Of a stretch of 51,991 nt of DNA, positions 8,345 through 15,743 are shown one piece after another (position 1 is the first letter of the stretch; each line of letters begins with the position of its first letter). This stretch comes from a virus. The translations under genes and the position numbers were made by a program. Location of the stretch: positions 1 through 51,991 of the IMG/VR virus record IMGVR_UViG_3300042340_000122, one strand, 5' to 3'. The notes under the pieces were generated by a model. That model saw only the letters and a list, made by a program, of their open reading frames with translations. It did no database searches and was not told the origin of the DNA.

Positions 8345-8524
8345 TTAAATGCGAAAGACCTTCTCGAACACATCGCGTGTGTCTTGGTCTGGGGTGGGGG
8401 CGATAATCAGTCGCCGCCTCTCACGCAGGATCTGGTCCGGCCCTGATTCAATGGGTGGTCTTGGCTTTGGTCTTGGAGCAGGAACCGGACGCTTGGGCGC
8501 GGGTTTCTTCGGAGCCTGTTTCAT
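8345..8524 (-). CDS. Tiny Pro/Lys-rich RDVF-motif protein (paralog 5)
   Basis: 59 residues. The N-terminal half is a Pro/Lys/Arg-rich run (KKPAPKRPVPAPRPKPRP). After ERRRLIIAPTPDQ comes DTRDVFEKVFRI, the family motif, placed at the very C-terminus. It starts three bases after the stop of paralog 6, so the two are tandem copies of the motif in different settings. Easily missed because of its length. The motif is the main support for it being real. Confidence 0.6.
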   Translation of the reverse strand: MKQAPKKPAPKRPVPAPRPKPRPPIESGPDQILRERRRLIIAPTPDQDTRDVFEKVFRI

Positions 8525-8527
8525 GTG

Positions 8528-8782
8528 TTACTTGCGGCGCTTACTTTTGTTGATGTCATTTTTGATTGCCGCGCCAGCAAACCCGCCTGCCGTTGCGCCA
8601 TACATTCCGGCTAATCCTGCCTGTGCGGCAGATGAAGTTCTACCGCTACCCTCACTCCTGCCAATTTTGTACATCTTGCGTCCAGCAAGCGAGCCACCCA
8701 GCACGGCTCCAATTAATGGAGCGTTGTCCAATGCTTTTTCAAAGATGTCTCGATTGTCTTCTTTGCGCTTTTTCTCAGCCAT
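8528..8782 (-). CDS. Small RDIF-motif protein (paralog 6)
   Basis: 84 residues from the ATG at 8782, with AAGGTGAAGG just upstream; the GTG three codons earlier is less likely. It begins MAEKKRKEDNRDIFEKALDN, then GAVLGGSLAGRKM, a second glycine-zipper (GLAGMYGATAGGFAGAAI) and ends KSKRRK. The typical architecture of the family: motif, two hydrophobic Gly segments, basic tail. Confidence 0.75.
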   Translation of the reverse strand: MAEKKRKEDNRDIFEKALDNAPLIGAVLGGSLAGRKMYKIGRSEGSGRTSSAAQAGLAGMYGATAGGFAGAAIKNDINKSKRRK

Positions 8783-8787
8783 AACCT

Positions 8788-9027
8788 TCACCTTTCAATC
8801 TCGGGAGAGCCGACAACCACCTGCGTCGCAGGTCCACGCTGCGCCCACTCTCCGCACCACTCGGCCTCTTTTGTCCAAGGCCATGAACCCACCCAGATAT
8901 CCCGCTTGGAATCTATGCAGCGGGAAGACGTTTCCGGCTTTCCAACCCGGCACCGCCCCCACTTGATGGATTGGATATCTACCTTTTCATTCCCCCAATA
9001 ACGGCAGGATGAGCAGTTTTCTGACAT
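8788..9027 (-). CDS. Small cysteine-rich protein, probable zinc binder
   Basis: 79 residues from the ATG at 9027, which has GAGG upstream. Cysteines are arranged as CSSCRYW at the N-terminus, then GRCRVGKP, CIDSKRD and EWCGEWAQRG. Small phage proteins of the type C..CR.W...G.C......WCGE.. are common and usually unassigned; metal binding is likely. Located between the large glycosyltransferase fusion and RDIF paralog 6. Confidence 0.65.
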   Translation of the reverse strand: MSENCSSCRYWGNEKVDIQSIKWGRCRVGKPETSSRCIDSKRDIWVGSWPWTKEAEWCGEWAQRGPATQVVVGSPEIER

Positions 9028-9038
9028 CGCTATATCCC

Positions 9039-11117
9039 TCAATGTGAAAGCCGACGCTCGGCCTCGTCTGCATACTCAAGGGGCGCGAACACATCGTCGC
9101 GCATCAGGCGTGCGATCTTTCGATACCCGTGCTCCGCCATGAACGAGGGAAGCATTCCTTCCGAGCCTGAAAGGCCATCAAGGCCCTTGTTCTCACAGAC
9201 AATCAGGGGCCTGTTGATCTTCACTGTCTCGGATGCCCCATACAGAGCCGGACCTTCCATCCCCTCAATATCAAGGTAGATGAGGTCAACGTTTTGGGGT
9301 CCGAGATGGTCAATCACTATTACCGGAATTGTAGGAACTCCATCAAGGTCAATCCCGATCGACCCTGTGTTGTTCTTGTCCCGAACCGAGAGGGCGATCT
9401 TTCCCTCTTCATTCCCGATAGCGGCCTGATGAATAGTGACGTTATCTGCCCTCACATTCCGAACCAGGCACTTGAAGTTGGTGGGGTCAGGCTCAAACGT
9501 CCATACATCGTCAAACACGAGTGACATTGTATTTGCGAATATTCCAACATGCCCACCGGCTTGAATTGCTGTCCTGCGCTTACCCTCCGGAAGAGCATCC
9601 ACAACCCGCTTGATCTTCCAGACTTCATCCAGAACGGCGGGGACGGATACGCGGTCTTCTACCGGACGCCATAACTCATCAAAGAGAACGATATCGCCCT
9701 CGACAACGCACGGTTTGTTTCTCTCTTCGGCGAGTTTCTGAGATACCCAACCGAGGAGACCGGAGCAATGCACATGGATCTCACAATCCATGCGAGCCAG
9801 CTCATCAGAAAGCCCCATGAAGTCCTCAACCTGCCGGATCATCCAGCTAGCGGCTTTGAACTTTCGACCTTCCACATTCACATCAATCCGCGCATCCCGG
9901 TCATTCTCGGGCTGTGAATAGGCGTGGTGGTCCATGTCCTCGAAGGATGAATCCATGCCGAAGATATGGATGGTTCTGAACCCAAGCGCATAGGCTCCAC
10001 ACAGGGCTTTCATGCCTACTGTGGTTCCGCCTCCAACCAAGGTGTATTCTTTGTCTTTAGGCAGAAACTCATCGCACGTGGCTTCGTGCCAGAGGATGAT
10101 GTCCCTACCCTTAGCTGCCTCGAACACTGACGGATGACATTGGGAGGCGATATAGTGCGTCCACTCACCCCCACAGAACCGGGCGTTCACATCTCGAGCG
10201 TCTACGATCCATTGCCCGTCTACCTCAATACCGTTTTCGGTAAGGTAGTGAGCCGCGCCATTCAGAGCCCAGATAACTTGGCCCGCTCTGGCGCGCAGTT
10301 TCAGTTCTTCAAGGTTATGCTTGAGAGATGGGCCACCGCCCACAATGCAGACTGATTTATCGTTTGCTTCCGTCTGCTTCAGTTCGGGTAAGCCCAAACC
10401 CAAAGCGTGAGATACATTCGCCCTCAGTGCATCCATCTCGGTATTGCACCGAACGAGGATCTCAAGAGAACCTACCCCACCGATCTTCCACACATCCGGA
10501 ACCCATCCGAAGTGCACATCGTGCGGCCTTGGTTCCCCGTGAAACACAACAACGCGCGATCCCTTGGGTGGATACTTCTGGCAATGAACCTTGTAGCTCA
10601 CAAAGGATTCGGGAAAGAGGCTTTGGAGACTGTCGGGATTAGATCTCTTTTCGATCCAGGATTGATCTCCGCCCAAGTCATGGGTTGGATATCCCGCAAT
10701 TCGATACTCTTCCCATAGGTGAGTTCCGAACCCGGCTTTCCATGTCATCACTGAGGACTGAAACCCGCCCGGGCGATAGAAATCATCCAGCATGGCAAAT
10801 TCACTCGAACACTGAACGATCTCATCCAGAGCGGAGAGGACCAGCGTGTCCAAGTCAAAGAATACAATTCGGTCTCCAGAGGGAAACAGGCCGGGCGAGA
10901 AAAGCCATAACTTGTTCCACCAGCCCTCCAGTCCGTCTGGGAGAGGTCTTGTGACTACTCCTTCCGAATACCCCAAGTCAGGATCATCGGTGAAGCAGAC
11001 GAATTCACCCTCGGTTCCTTCCGCCAGATTGCGGATGACCATATCGTGTAACTTGTTGACGTACTCAGCCCCCCGGCCAAGGTAGTTACCCTTCTGCACG
11101 CAGACGATGTGAAGCAT
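9039..11117 (-). CDS. Three-domain glycosyltransferase / DUF115 / FkbM methyltransferase fusion
   Basis: 692 residues. Residues about 1-215 are a GT-A type glycosyltransferase: IVCVQKGNYLGRGAEYVN, a FFDLDTLV metal motif (Asp88, Asp90) and VVFHGEPRPHD near 190-200. Residues about 255-460 look like DUF115 (MptE/Maf-like): SVCIVGGGPSLKHNLEELK, ALNGAAHYL, GGGTTVGMKAL, IHIFGMDSSF. Residues about 515-690 are an FkbM-family methyltransferase: AIQAGGHVGIFA, FEPDPTNFKCL, YLDIEGMEGPAL. Start chosen at 11117 because a terminator hairpin fills 11135-11168; a TTG at 11177 is also open. Likely role: building a sugar decoration on virion protein, DNA or host glycan. Substrate unknown. Confidence 0.85.
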   Translation of the reverse strand: MLHIVCVQKGNYLGRGAEYVNKLHDMVIRNLAEGTEGEFVCFTDDPDLGYSEGVVTRPLPDGLEGWWNKLWLFSPGLFPSGDRIVFFDLDTLVLSALDEIVQCSSEFAMLDDFYRPGGFQSSVMTWKAGFGTHLWEEYRIAGYPTHDLGGDQSWIEKRSNPDSLQSLFPESFVSYKVHCQKYPPKGSRVVVFHGEPRPHDVHFGWVPDVWKIGGVGSLEILVRCNTEMDALRANVSHALGLGLPELKQTEANDKSVCIVGGGPSLKHNLEELKLRARAGQVIWALNGAAHYLTENGIEVDGQWIVDARDVNARFCGGEWTHYIASQCHPSVFEAAKGRDIILWHEATCDEFLPKDKEYTLVGGGTTVGMKALCGAYALGFRTIHIFGMDSSFEDMDHHAYSQPENDRDARIDVNVEGRKFKAASWMIRQVEDFMGLSDELARMDCEIHVHCSGLLGWVSQKLAEERNKPCVVEGDIVLFDELWRPVEDRVSVPAVLDEVWKIKRVVDALPEGKRRTAIQAGGHVGIFANTMSLVFDDVWTFEPDPTNFKCLVRNVRADNVTIHQAAIGNEEGKIALSVRDKNNTGSIGIDLDGVPTIPVIVIDHLGPQNVDLIYLDIEGMEGPALYGASETVKINRPLIVCENKGLDGLSGSEGMLPSFMAEHGYRKIARLMRDDVFAPLEYADEAERRLSH

Positions 11118-11134
11118 GTAGTGTTCCGGAGGGA

Positions 11135-11168
11135 GGAAAAGAGAGGGGCGAGCCTCATGACCCGCCCC
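11135..11168 (-). terminator. Rho-independent terminator before the glycosyltransferase fusion
   Basis: On the minus strand GGGGCGGGT pairs with GCTCGCCCC around a CATGAG loop (11168-11145, nine pairs with two G-T), followed by TCTCTTTTCC. It would end transcripts coming from the decoration gene at 11182. The fusion gene downstream would then be expressed weakly, by read-through or from an unseen promoter. Confidence 0.6.
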
Positions 11169-11181
11169 GTTACTCAAGTGC

Positions 11182-11688
11182 TTACGTAGCTGTTTCGATA
11201 GCCGGGCGGTTGATAAGCACCGTCACGGTCGAAGTAGCCGAGGCCACCGTGGTCAGGTTGGCAGAGCGAGCGCCAACAATGCCCTTGCCCGTGGAGGCAG
11301 TGGCATAGACGCGACCAGCCGTGCCCGACAGCCACAAGCCGGAAGATGGCGAAACCGCCACCGCCGTCTTCTTGATAACTGCCATACCCGAGATCTGATA
11401 CCAGCCGTACTGGCTGGCAACGTTCGCCGACATGGCAACCGCGAGCGGAGCACCGTCCGTGGTGGCGTTGGTCGGAGACAGGGTGGTCTGGAAGGTTGTG
11501 GCGCTGTAGGTAACGAGCGAACCCACTACCGTTGAGGCAACGCCCAGCAGGTAGATGAATTCACCGCCACCGCCGCCCGTGGCCGTGTCACGCGCGCGGA
11601 CGATAGTGCCGAGCGGGTGGTTCTGCACCGTGTCGGTCGCGGCGATCAGCTGCCCGCCGATGAGTGGATCAGTTACAATATAAGGCAT
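11182..11688 (-). CDS. Capsid decoration-like virion protein
   Basis: 168 residues, starting MPYIVTDPLIGGQLIAATD after a strong AGGAGG. It is Ala/Thr/Gly/Val rich with few charges; TIVRARDTATGGGGGEFIYL and YGWYQISGMAVIKKTAV resemble small head-decoration proteins of marine and rhizobial phages. It lies directly downstream of the capsid gene apart from the homing-endonuclease insertion. That is the usual place for a capsid-stabilising protein. Confidence 0.65.
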   Translation of the reverse strand: MPYIVTDPLIGGQLIAATDTVQNHPLGTIVRARDTATGGGGGEFIYLLGVASTVVGSLVTYSATTFQTTLSPTNATTDGAPLAVAMSANVASQYGWYQISGMAVIKKTAVAVSPSSGLWLSGTAGRVYATASTGKGIVGARSANLTTVASATSTVTVLINRPAIETAT

Positions 11689-11700
11689 TGAGCCCTCCTA

Positions 11701-11725
11701 AAAGAAAAGGGCCCCAAAGGGCCCG
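11701..11725 (-). terminator. Rho-independent terminator after the homing endonuclease
   Basis: Minus-strand GGGCCCTTTGGGGCCC forms a six-pair GC stem with a TTTG loop (11725-11710), then TTTTCTTTT. It lies between the HNH-type gene and the decoration gene, overlapping the leader of the latter. Confidence 0.7.
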
Positions 11726-11728
11726 TTG

Positions 11729-12370
11729 TCATGAAGAGCCGCGCCTGGTTCTTGGCGCGACCGGAGTTGTAAGAGTTCTTTCGACCGTCCATCCCTTACT
11801 GAGACGCCATCCAATGTGTTTGGATGGTATCCCAGTTCGGTCGGCCCAATCTGCCCACGACAATGTTGCGCCGTTCCACTCAAGCATTGGAGTATTCCGC
11901 TTGTTTCGCTGCTGGCCACTTCTCGTTGACCACCTGCAATTTTCTGGGCCGTAGTTTCCGTTGACATCCGTTCTATCAAGGGACGAACCTTCCGGTCGCT
12001 GCCCCATGTCAGAAACAAACGCATCGTAACTAGCGACCCATCGCGGATCGACACGAATTCCCCGTCCACCGTATCGCCAATAATCTGGCGAATTCGGGTT
12101 CAGGCATCGCTGCAGCATCGACTCCCAAGACTTGAATGTCTTGGTTCCTGTTTGGCCATGAAGTGTGACCTGCTCTTTGTGGTAGCAGCCACACGACTTG
12201 CTTTTTCCAGATGTCAGGCTCCCTGCTTTCACAAGGCGCTTTGTGCCGCACGAACAGGTGCATGGCCAGCAGATTTCTCCACGGGCATTTGCCTCTGTCG
12301 GCCCTTCTCCAACAGTCCACCTACCGAAGATTTGTCCGGTCAGGTTTAGCTTGTGCTGTGATCTAGCCAT
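11729..12370 (-). CDS. HNH-type homing endonuclease (free-standing)
   Basis: 213 residues from the ATG at 12370 (GGAGGCG upstream). The first 70 residues have a small zinc-ribbon-like part (CPC-type spacing CTCSCGTKR, KSKSCGCYHKEQ). Then come SWESMLQRCLNPNSPDYW, YGGRGIRVDPRW and SLDRTDVNGNYGPENCRW, a signature of phage HNH/AP2-type endonucleases. The C-terminal 40 residues (WNGATLSWADWADRTGIP, KHIGWRLSKGWTVERTL) are a DNA-binding helix-turn-helix repeat. It is inserted between major capsid and decoration genes, a typical intergenic homing site. Confidence 0.8.
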   Translation of the reverse strand: MARSQHKLNLTGQIFGRWTVGEGPTEANARGEICWPCTCSCGTKRLVKAGSLTSGKSKSCGCYHKEQVTLHGQTGTKTFKSWESMLQRCLNPNSPDYWRYGGRGIRVDPRWVASYDAFVSDMGQRPEGSSLDRTDVNGNYGPENCRWSTRSGQQRNKRNTPMLEWNGATLSWADWADRTGIPSKHIGWRLSKGWTVERTLTTPVAPRTRRGSS

Positions 12371-12416
12371 TGACGCCTCCAAAGAAGCGCCAATGTACTA
12401 AATCACTGAACTATAC

Positions 12417-12433
12417 GCAACGATCATCGTTGC
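12417..12433. repeat. Perfect 8-bp inverted repeat between capsid stop and homing endonuclease
   Basis: GCAACGAT, one base, then ATCGTTGC. It lies just past the major capsid stop codon and ahead of the endonuclease gene, with no T-tract to make it a standard terminator. It could be the tail of the capsid transcript, a regulatory hairpin, or part of the insertion junction. Confidence 0.6.
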
Positions 12434-12436
12434 ACA

Positions 12437-13402
12437 TCAGGCCACTATGACGCCCTGCAACGAGCGGTTGCTGCAGGTCAAATTTCCCGCCCACCCAATA
12501 AGTTTCACCATCGCATCCTGGTTCACGCTAAACCGATCCGCGCCCATCGGAACCATGTTACGGTCACGATGCGGGCGGAACTTGATGTAGTTCGTGTTCA
12601 GGAAGTACATGTGAGCGCTCGGAGCGGTGCCCGAGAAACCACCATCGTACACAACATCCGCGCCCATGAACTTCAGGGTCTGGAAGCCGGCAGATGCCAT
12701 CTTCTCATCGGTCACGCGCTGGATGGCCTGAAGGGACTTCCAGTAGTAACCGAAATACGTGTTGTCCGCGACGATGAGGTCGGGAACATCACGGTTGCGG
12801 GAGATGGAGAGGTACAGCGAGTTCATCGCGTCCTGGATCGTCAGGGCAGAAGCCGCAACGCCATTGGCCGAGAAGTCATACACCGCGTTCTGCCAGAAAG
12901 AGTACGTGGAGGAGTTGATGCCACCCACCGTGCCCGTACCAGCGTCCGAGACCAGAAGCTGCAGACCACCGATCTGCTTGCCCCCTGTTCCCGTCCCATC
13001 CGAATAGACGCCCGTGCTGAGGTTGTTTAGCATGGTCTTTTCGGCGTTCTTGATGCGGGATTCGAGGAGGTCGATAACCTTCTCACGACCCGAGTTCTTC
13101 AGAAGCTCAAGACCGTTGATCTTGACGGCAACAGCCGCCTGCTTCCACTCGTACTCTGCCGAGGTGAAGACATCCGAACTTGCGACGTTCAGAGTTTCAT
13201 CGCCGGAGTAGTACATGAACGTCGAGTTTTCTGCGTACTCGAGTTCTTCCACGATGGATCGACCACCGGAAACCGGGGCGATGTTTTCCTTGTCCTGAAG
13301 GCGGGACAGGAGAGCAATGTTCTTCGACATGTTGTCACGGAGCTTGCCGCTGCGATAGCGCAAGGTGGTCGTGACGATTTCGTCCAAACCGGGACTAGCC
13401 AT
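12437..13402 (-). CDS. Major capsid protein
   Basis: 321 residues. MASPGLDEIVTTTLRYRSG starts a standard phage coat family, with EELEYAENSTFMYYSGDE, SAEYEWKQAAVAVKINGLE, SRIKNAEKTMLNNLSTGVYS, IQDAMNSLYLSISRNRDVPD, DLIVADNTYFGYYWKSLQ and NTNYIKFRPHRDRNM. These are HK97-fold coat features of podovirus-like and related phages. It is preceded by the scaffold and followed by the decoration protein. A GAGGTAAC ribosome site precedes the ATG. Confidence 0.88.
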   Translation of the reverse strand: MASPGLDEIVTTTLRYRSGKLRDNMSKNIALLSRLQDKENIAPVSGGRSIVEELEYAENSTFMYYSGDETLNVASSDVFTSAEYEWKQAAVAVKINGLELLKNSGREKVIDLLESRIKNAEKTMLNNLSTGVYSDGTGTGGKQIGGLQLLVSDAGTGTVGGINSSTYSFWQNAVYDFSANGVAASALTIQDAMNSLYLSISRNRDVPDLIVADNTYFGYYWKSLQAIQRVTDEKMASAGFQTLKFMGADVVYDGGFSGTAPSAHMYFLNTNYIKFRPHRDRNMVPMGADRFSVNQDAMVKLIGWAGNLTCSNRSLQGVIVA

Positions 13403-13429
13403 TTTGTTACCTCATTGATGATTGTTGAA

Positions 13430-14500
13430 TCAGAGAAGACCGGATGAGGACGCTTCAAGAAGCTGCCTCAAGTTCATCCCCTCGGCTGATTGCTCGCCGT
13501 ACATGCCTGACGCTCCACTTATGCTTGATGCCGCCATGCGGGCCTCCTCGGCTCTCATCCTCTGGGAGCGGTTTTCCCGGGCTCGGGATTGCGCCAGAAG
13601 TTTCGAGCGTGTGTAGGGATTGGCCCACTTGGCTCTCTCATAAGCCTCGTGGATGGTCGAAGCGCGTCCTGACTCGATTTCAATCGCCATATCTTCTTCA
13701 AGTTCATTGAAGTATGGATAGGCAGGCTTTCCATCTGGTCCGGTCTGGCTTGCGAAATTCTCAATATTCTCATTCGTTACATTGAACGCCTGAGCATACT
13801 GTTGTTGCTGCTGCAACTGCTGCGCCTGCTGTTGCGCCTGCATGGTTTGGTTCAGTTGGGCCTGAACGCCTGCAAGGTGCTGACGCAGCGTAGCGACTTG
13901 CGGATCGACGTATTCTTCCTCCTGACGCTGGTTCAGTTGGTTGAGGTCAATGCCGCGAAGATTGGAGAAATACTGGATAAACTCTATCGGGGAGTTTGTT
14001 GCGTAGTCGGAGAGGGCGATAAGCTGCTGCATGGCTTGGGCCGGGCCCATGCCGTTCAACGCCCACTTCTGGACATGAGGGGAAATAACCCGCTCCATCT
14101 CCTGATAGCCCTGGCGAACCTTGGCTATCTCCTGTGTCTTGCGTGTGTAGTCCGCCATCATGTGACGGGCTCGGTCGAGGTAAGCGTGCTGTAAGGCAGG
14201 GGGCAATTCCTTGAAGAACTGCTGCTCCTGCTGCGGCCAGTTGGCGGGCGGGTCAATGGGGCCTAGTTGGTCCTCATCGTCCTCTTCCTCGTCACCTTCC
14301 TCGTCTACCTCTTCCCCGTCTTCGTCGTCCTCATCGGAAGCGTCGAGTTCTTCCTCGCCCTCTTCCTCTAGGTCGTCTTCCTCAGTTTCGAATTCATCTT
14401 CGTCATCCGGGTTTTCGATTTCCGGGGCGAAATTGTCGTCGTCGCCTCCCAGAACGTCAACTTCTTCCGTGGCGTCGTAACTGTCGCGCGGACCTGCCAT
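13430..14500 (-). CDS. Scaffolding protein
   Basis: 356 residues. Residues about 12-75 are almost entirely Asp/Glu, an acidic arm. The middle is helical with Gln-rich stretches (LRQHLAGVQAQLNQTM, QQQAQQLQQQQQYAQAF). The C-terminal part is basic and helical (YTRSKLLAQSRARENRSQRM). Position just upstream of the capsid gene, helical content and charge asymmetry fit a capsid scaffold. Confidence 0.8.
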   Translation of the reverse strand: MAGPRDSYDATEEVDVLGGDDDNFAPEIENPDDEDEFETEEDDLEEEGEEELDASDEDDEDGEEVDEEGDEEEDDEDQLGPIDPPANWPQQEQQFFKELPPALQHAYLDRARHMMADYTRKTQEIAKVRQGYQEMERVISPHVQKWALNGMGPAQAMQQLIALSDYATNSPIEFIQYFSNLRGIDLNQLNQRQEEEYVDPQVATLRQHLAGVQAQLNQTMQAQQQAQQLQQQQQYAQAFNVTNENIENFASQTGPDGKPAYPYFNELEEDMAIEIESGRASTIHEAYERAKWANPYTRSKLLAQSRARENRSQRMRAEEARMAASSISGASGMYGEQSAEGMNLRQLLEASSSGLL

Positions 14501-14571
14501 TTTGTATTCTCCATGTCACGGGGTTTGGGTTACCCGGTAATCCCTGTCGCGTATGCGACCTGCGAACTTGT

Positions 14572-14889
14572 TCAGCCCTTGTAACGATGCTCTTCCATGG
14601 CCCGCACGATGTCGTGCACGGGGTTGGAAGGCGGGATGTATTTCTGCTGGACGTTCTCGTTTCCAACCTCAACCAGCCCTCTGGATTTGAGGAAGTCGCG
14701 ATGCTGTTTCCTTCCCCCGATGACGGACCCATCCACCACTGACTTGTAGGGATCGATGTCCTTCACGATCTGGAGTCCGATCTTGTCTTCGCCCTTGCGC
14801 TTTCGATAGTGATCCATGCACGCCGAGGGCCAAGGTTCCTCAAGGTCATGCCATCCTTTGCACACGTCGCAGTGTCTGGCTCTCGCCAT
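14572..14889 (-). CDS. Small zinc-finger-like late protein
   Basis: 105 residues. The N-terminal CDVCKGWHDLEEPWPSAC looks like a zinc-binding knuckle. Then IDPYKSVVDGSVIGGRKQHRDFLKSRG and LVEVGNEN follow, a pattern found in a conserved phage family located near capsid genes. Function not established. The ATG overlaps the stop of the gene at 14889-15167 (TAATG). Confidence 0.7.
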   Translation of the reverse strand: MARARHCDVCKGWHDLEEPWPSACMDHYRKRKGEDKIGLQIVKDIDPYKSVVDGSVIGGRKQHRDFLKSRGLVEVGNENVQQKYIPPSNPVHDIVRAMEEHRYKG

Positions 14890-15167
14890 TATTTGCGCCT
14901 CTTTTTTCTTTCTTCGCTTCTCGTTTCACCGACATACCCAACTGGAAGACCAGCCATTCCGCCAGCCATTGCTCCCTTAAATCCTTCGTCCCCATACACT
15001 TTGCGGCCCGCTAGTTTTTTGGCTTTTCTAAATGCCCGGCCAGCAAGGCCACCAACAAGCATGCCGCCAATCAACGATGTGGGTCCGTTGACATACCCGC
15101 TATCAAGAGCCTTATCGAAGATATCGCGCGTATCTTCCTTGGCTTTGTACTTTTCTTGCTTACCCAT
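14889..15167 (-). CDS. Small RDIF-motif protein (paralog 7)
   Basis: 92 residues with AGGAGA upstream. After MGKQEKY comes KAKEDTRDIFDKALDSG, then GPTSLIGGMLVGGLAGRAF, a basic patch, a second glycine segment (GAMAGGMAGLPVGYVG) and the end RKKRRK. This copy is about 6 kb from the others, between the coiled-coil virion gene and the zinc-finger gene, showing that the family is scattered through the late region. Confidence 0.75.
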   Translation of the reverse strand: MGKQEKYKAKEDTRDIFDKALDSGYVNGPTSLIGGMLVGGLAGRAFRKAKKLAGRKVYGDEGFKGAMAGGMAGLPVGYVGETRSEERKKRRK

Positions 15168-15176
15168 TTCTTTCTC

Positions 15177-15743
15177 CTATGCTGTGAGTAGGATCGTAGT
15201 GATCACCATCTCTTCTTCCTGCCGCTCTATCTTTCGTGCCCTGTCTTCGTATTCCTGGAGCAACCGGGCCAGTTTCTCCTGAGATGCCTTGTCCTCTGCC
15301 GCCTTCAGTTCATAAGCAACGCGAACCAACTGAATTCGCATTTGCTCGAGAGGGGCGAGTTCAATCTTGACCGCCGCCGGGAATGCCGGCCAGAAATCAA
15401 AGGCGGGGCGGATGATCTCCGCCACCTTCCTCGCAACCTTCTTCCGCTTCCTCTTGTCCTTTGCGGACGTGAGGTCGGTCAGCGCCTTGCGTATCGTGTT
15501 TCTAAGCTCGCCCCGGTACTTGCCCCTGTACCAGTGAGCGGCTCCGCCTCCCCCGGTAGATTGGGAAGGTGCCTCAATGACCACTTGGCCGTGATCTATG
15601 TAGGATAGAGAACCCGTTAGTGAAGATGTGGCCGTGAGTGAGGCCGACATTGCATTTGGATCTGCACTGCCACCCTGAAAGTATCTCTCCGGGAAATACC
15701 GCGCGGGGAAATACGTGTCAGGGAAATGATCCCCGCCGCTCAT
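15177..15743 (-). CDS. Virion protein with tyrosine/aromatic N-terminal repeat
   Basis: 188 residues. The N-terminus repeats an aromatic unit: HFPDTYFPARYFPERYFQGG. A Ser/Ala/Thr-rich linker and a helical, charged C-terminal half follow (RNTIRKALTDLTSAKDKR, RLLQEYEDRARKIERQEEE). Small phage proteins with the (Y/H)FP.(R/T)YFP repeat are common in alphaproteobacterial phages, usually beside the gene that follows here. The ATG overlaps the upstream stop (TAATG). Role in the virion inferred. Confidence 0.65.
   Translation of the reverse strand: MSGGDHFPDTYFPARYFPERYFQGGSADPNAMSASLTATSSLTGSLSYIDHGQVVIEAPSQSTGGGGAAHWYRGKYRGELRNTIRKALTDLTSAKDKRKRKKVARKVAEIIRPAFDFWPAFPAAVKIELAPLEQMRIQLVRVAYELKAAEDKASQEKLARLLQEYEDRARKIERQEEEMVITTILLTA

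Noticed and set aside
9294-9524. Plus-strand small frame inside the FkbM domain region
   Set aside because: Antisense to conserved methyltransferase motifs and lacks a ribosome site.
13790-13850. CAG/CTG-like triplet run as a possible repeat element
   Set aside because: Explained by the poly-Gln coding stretch of the scaffold protein.
14211-14480. Poly-Ser plus-strand frame
   Set aside because: Simply the antisense of the Asp/Glu-rich arm of the scaffold.
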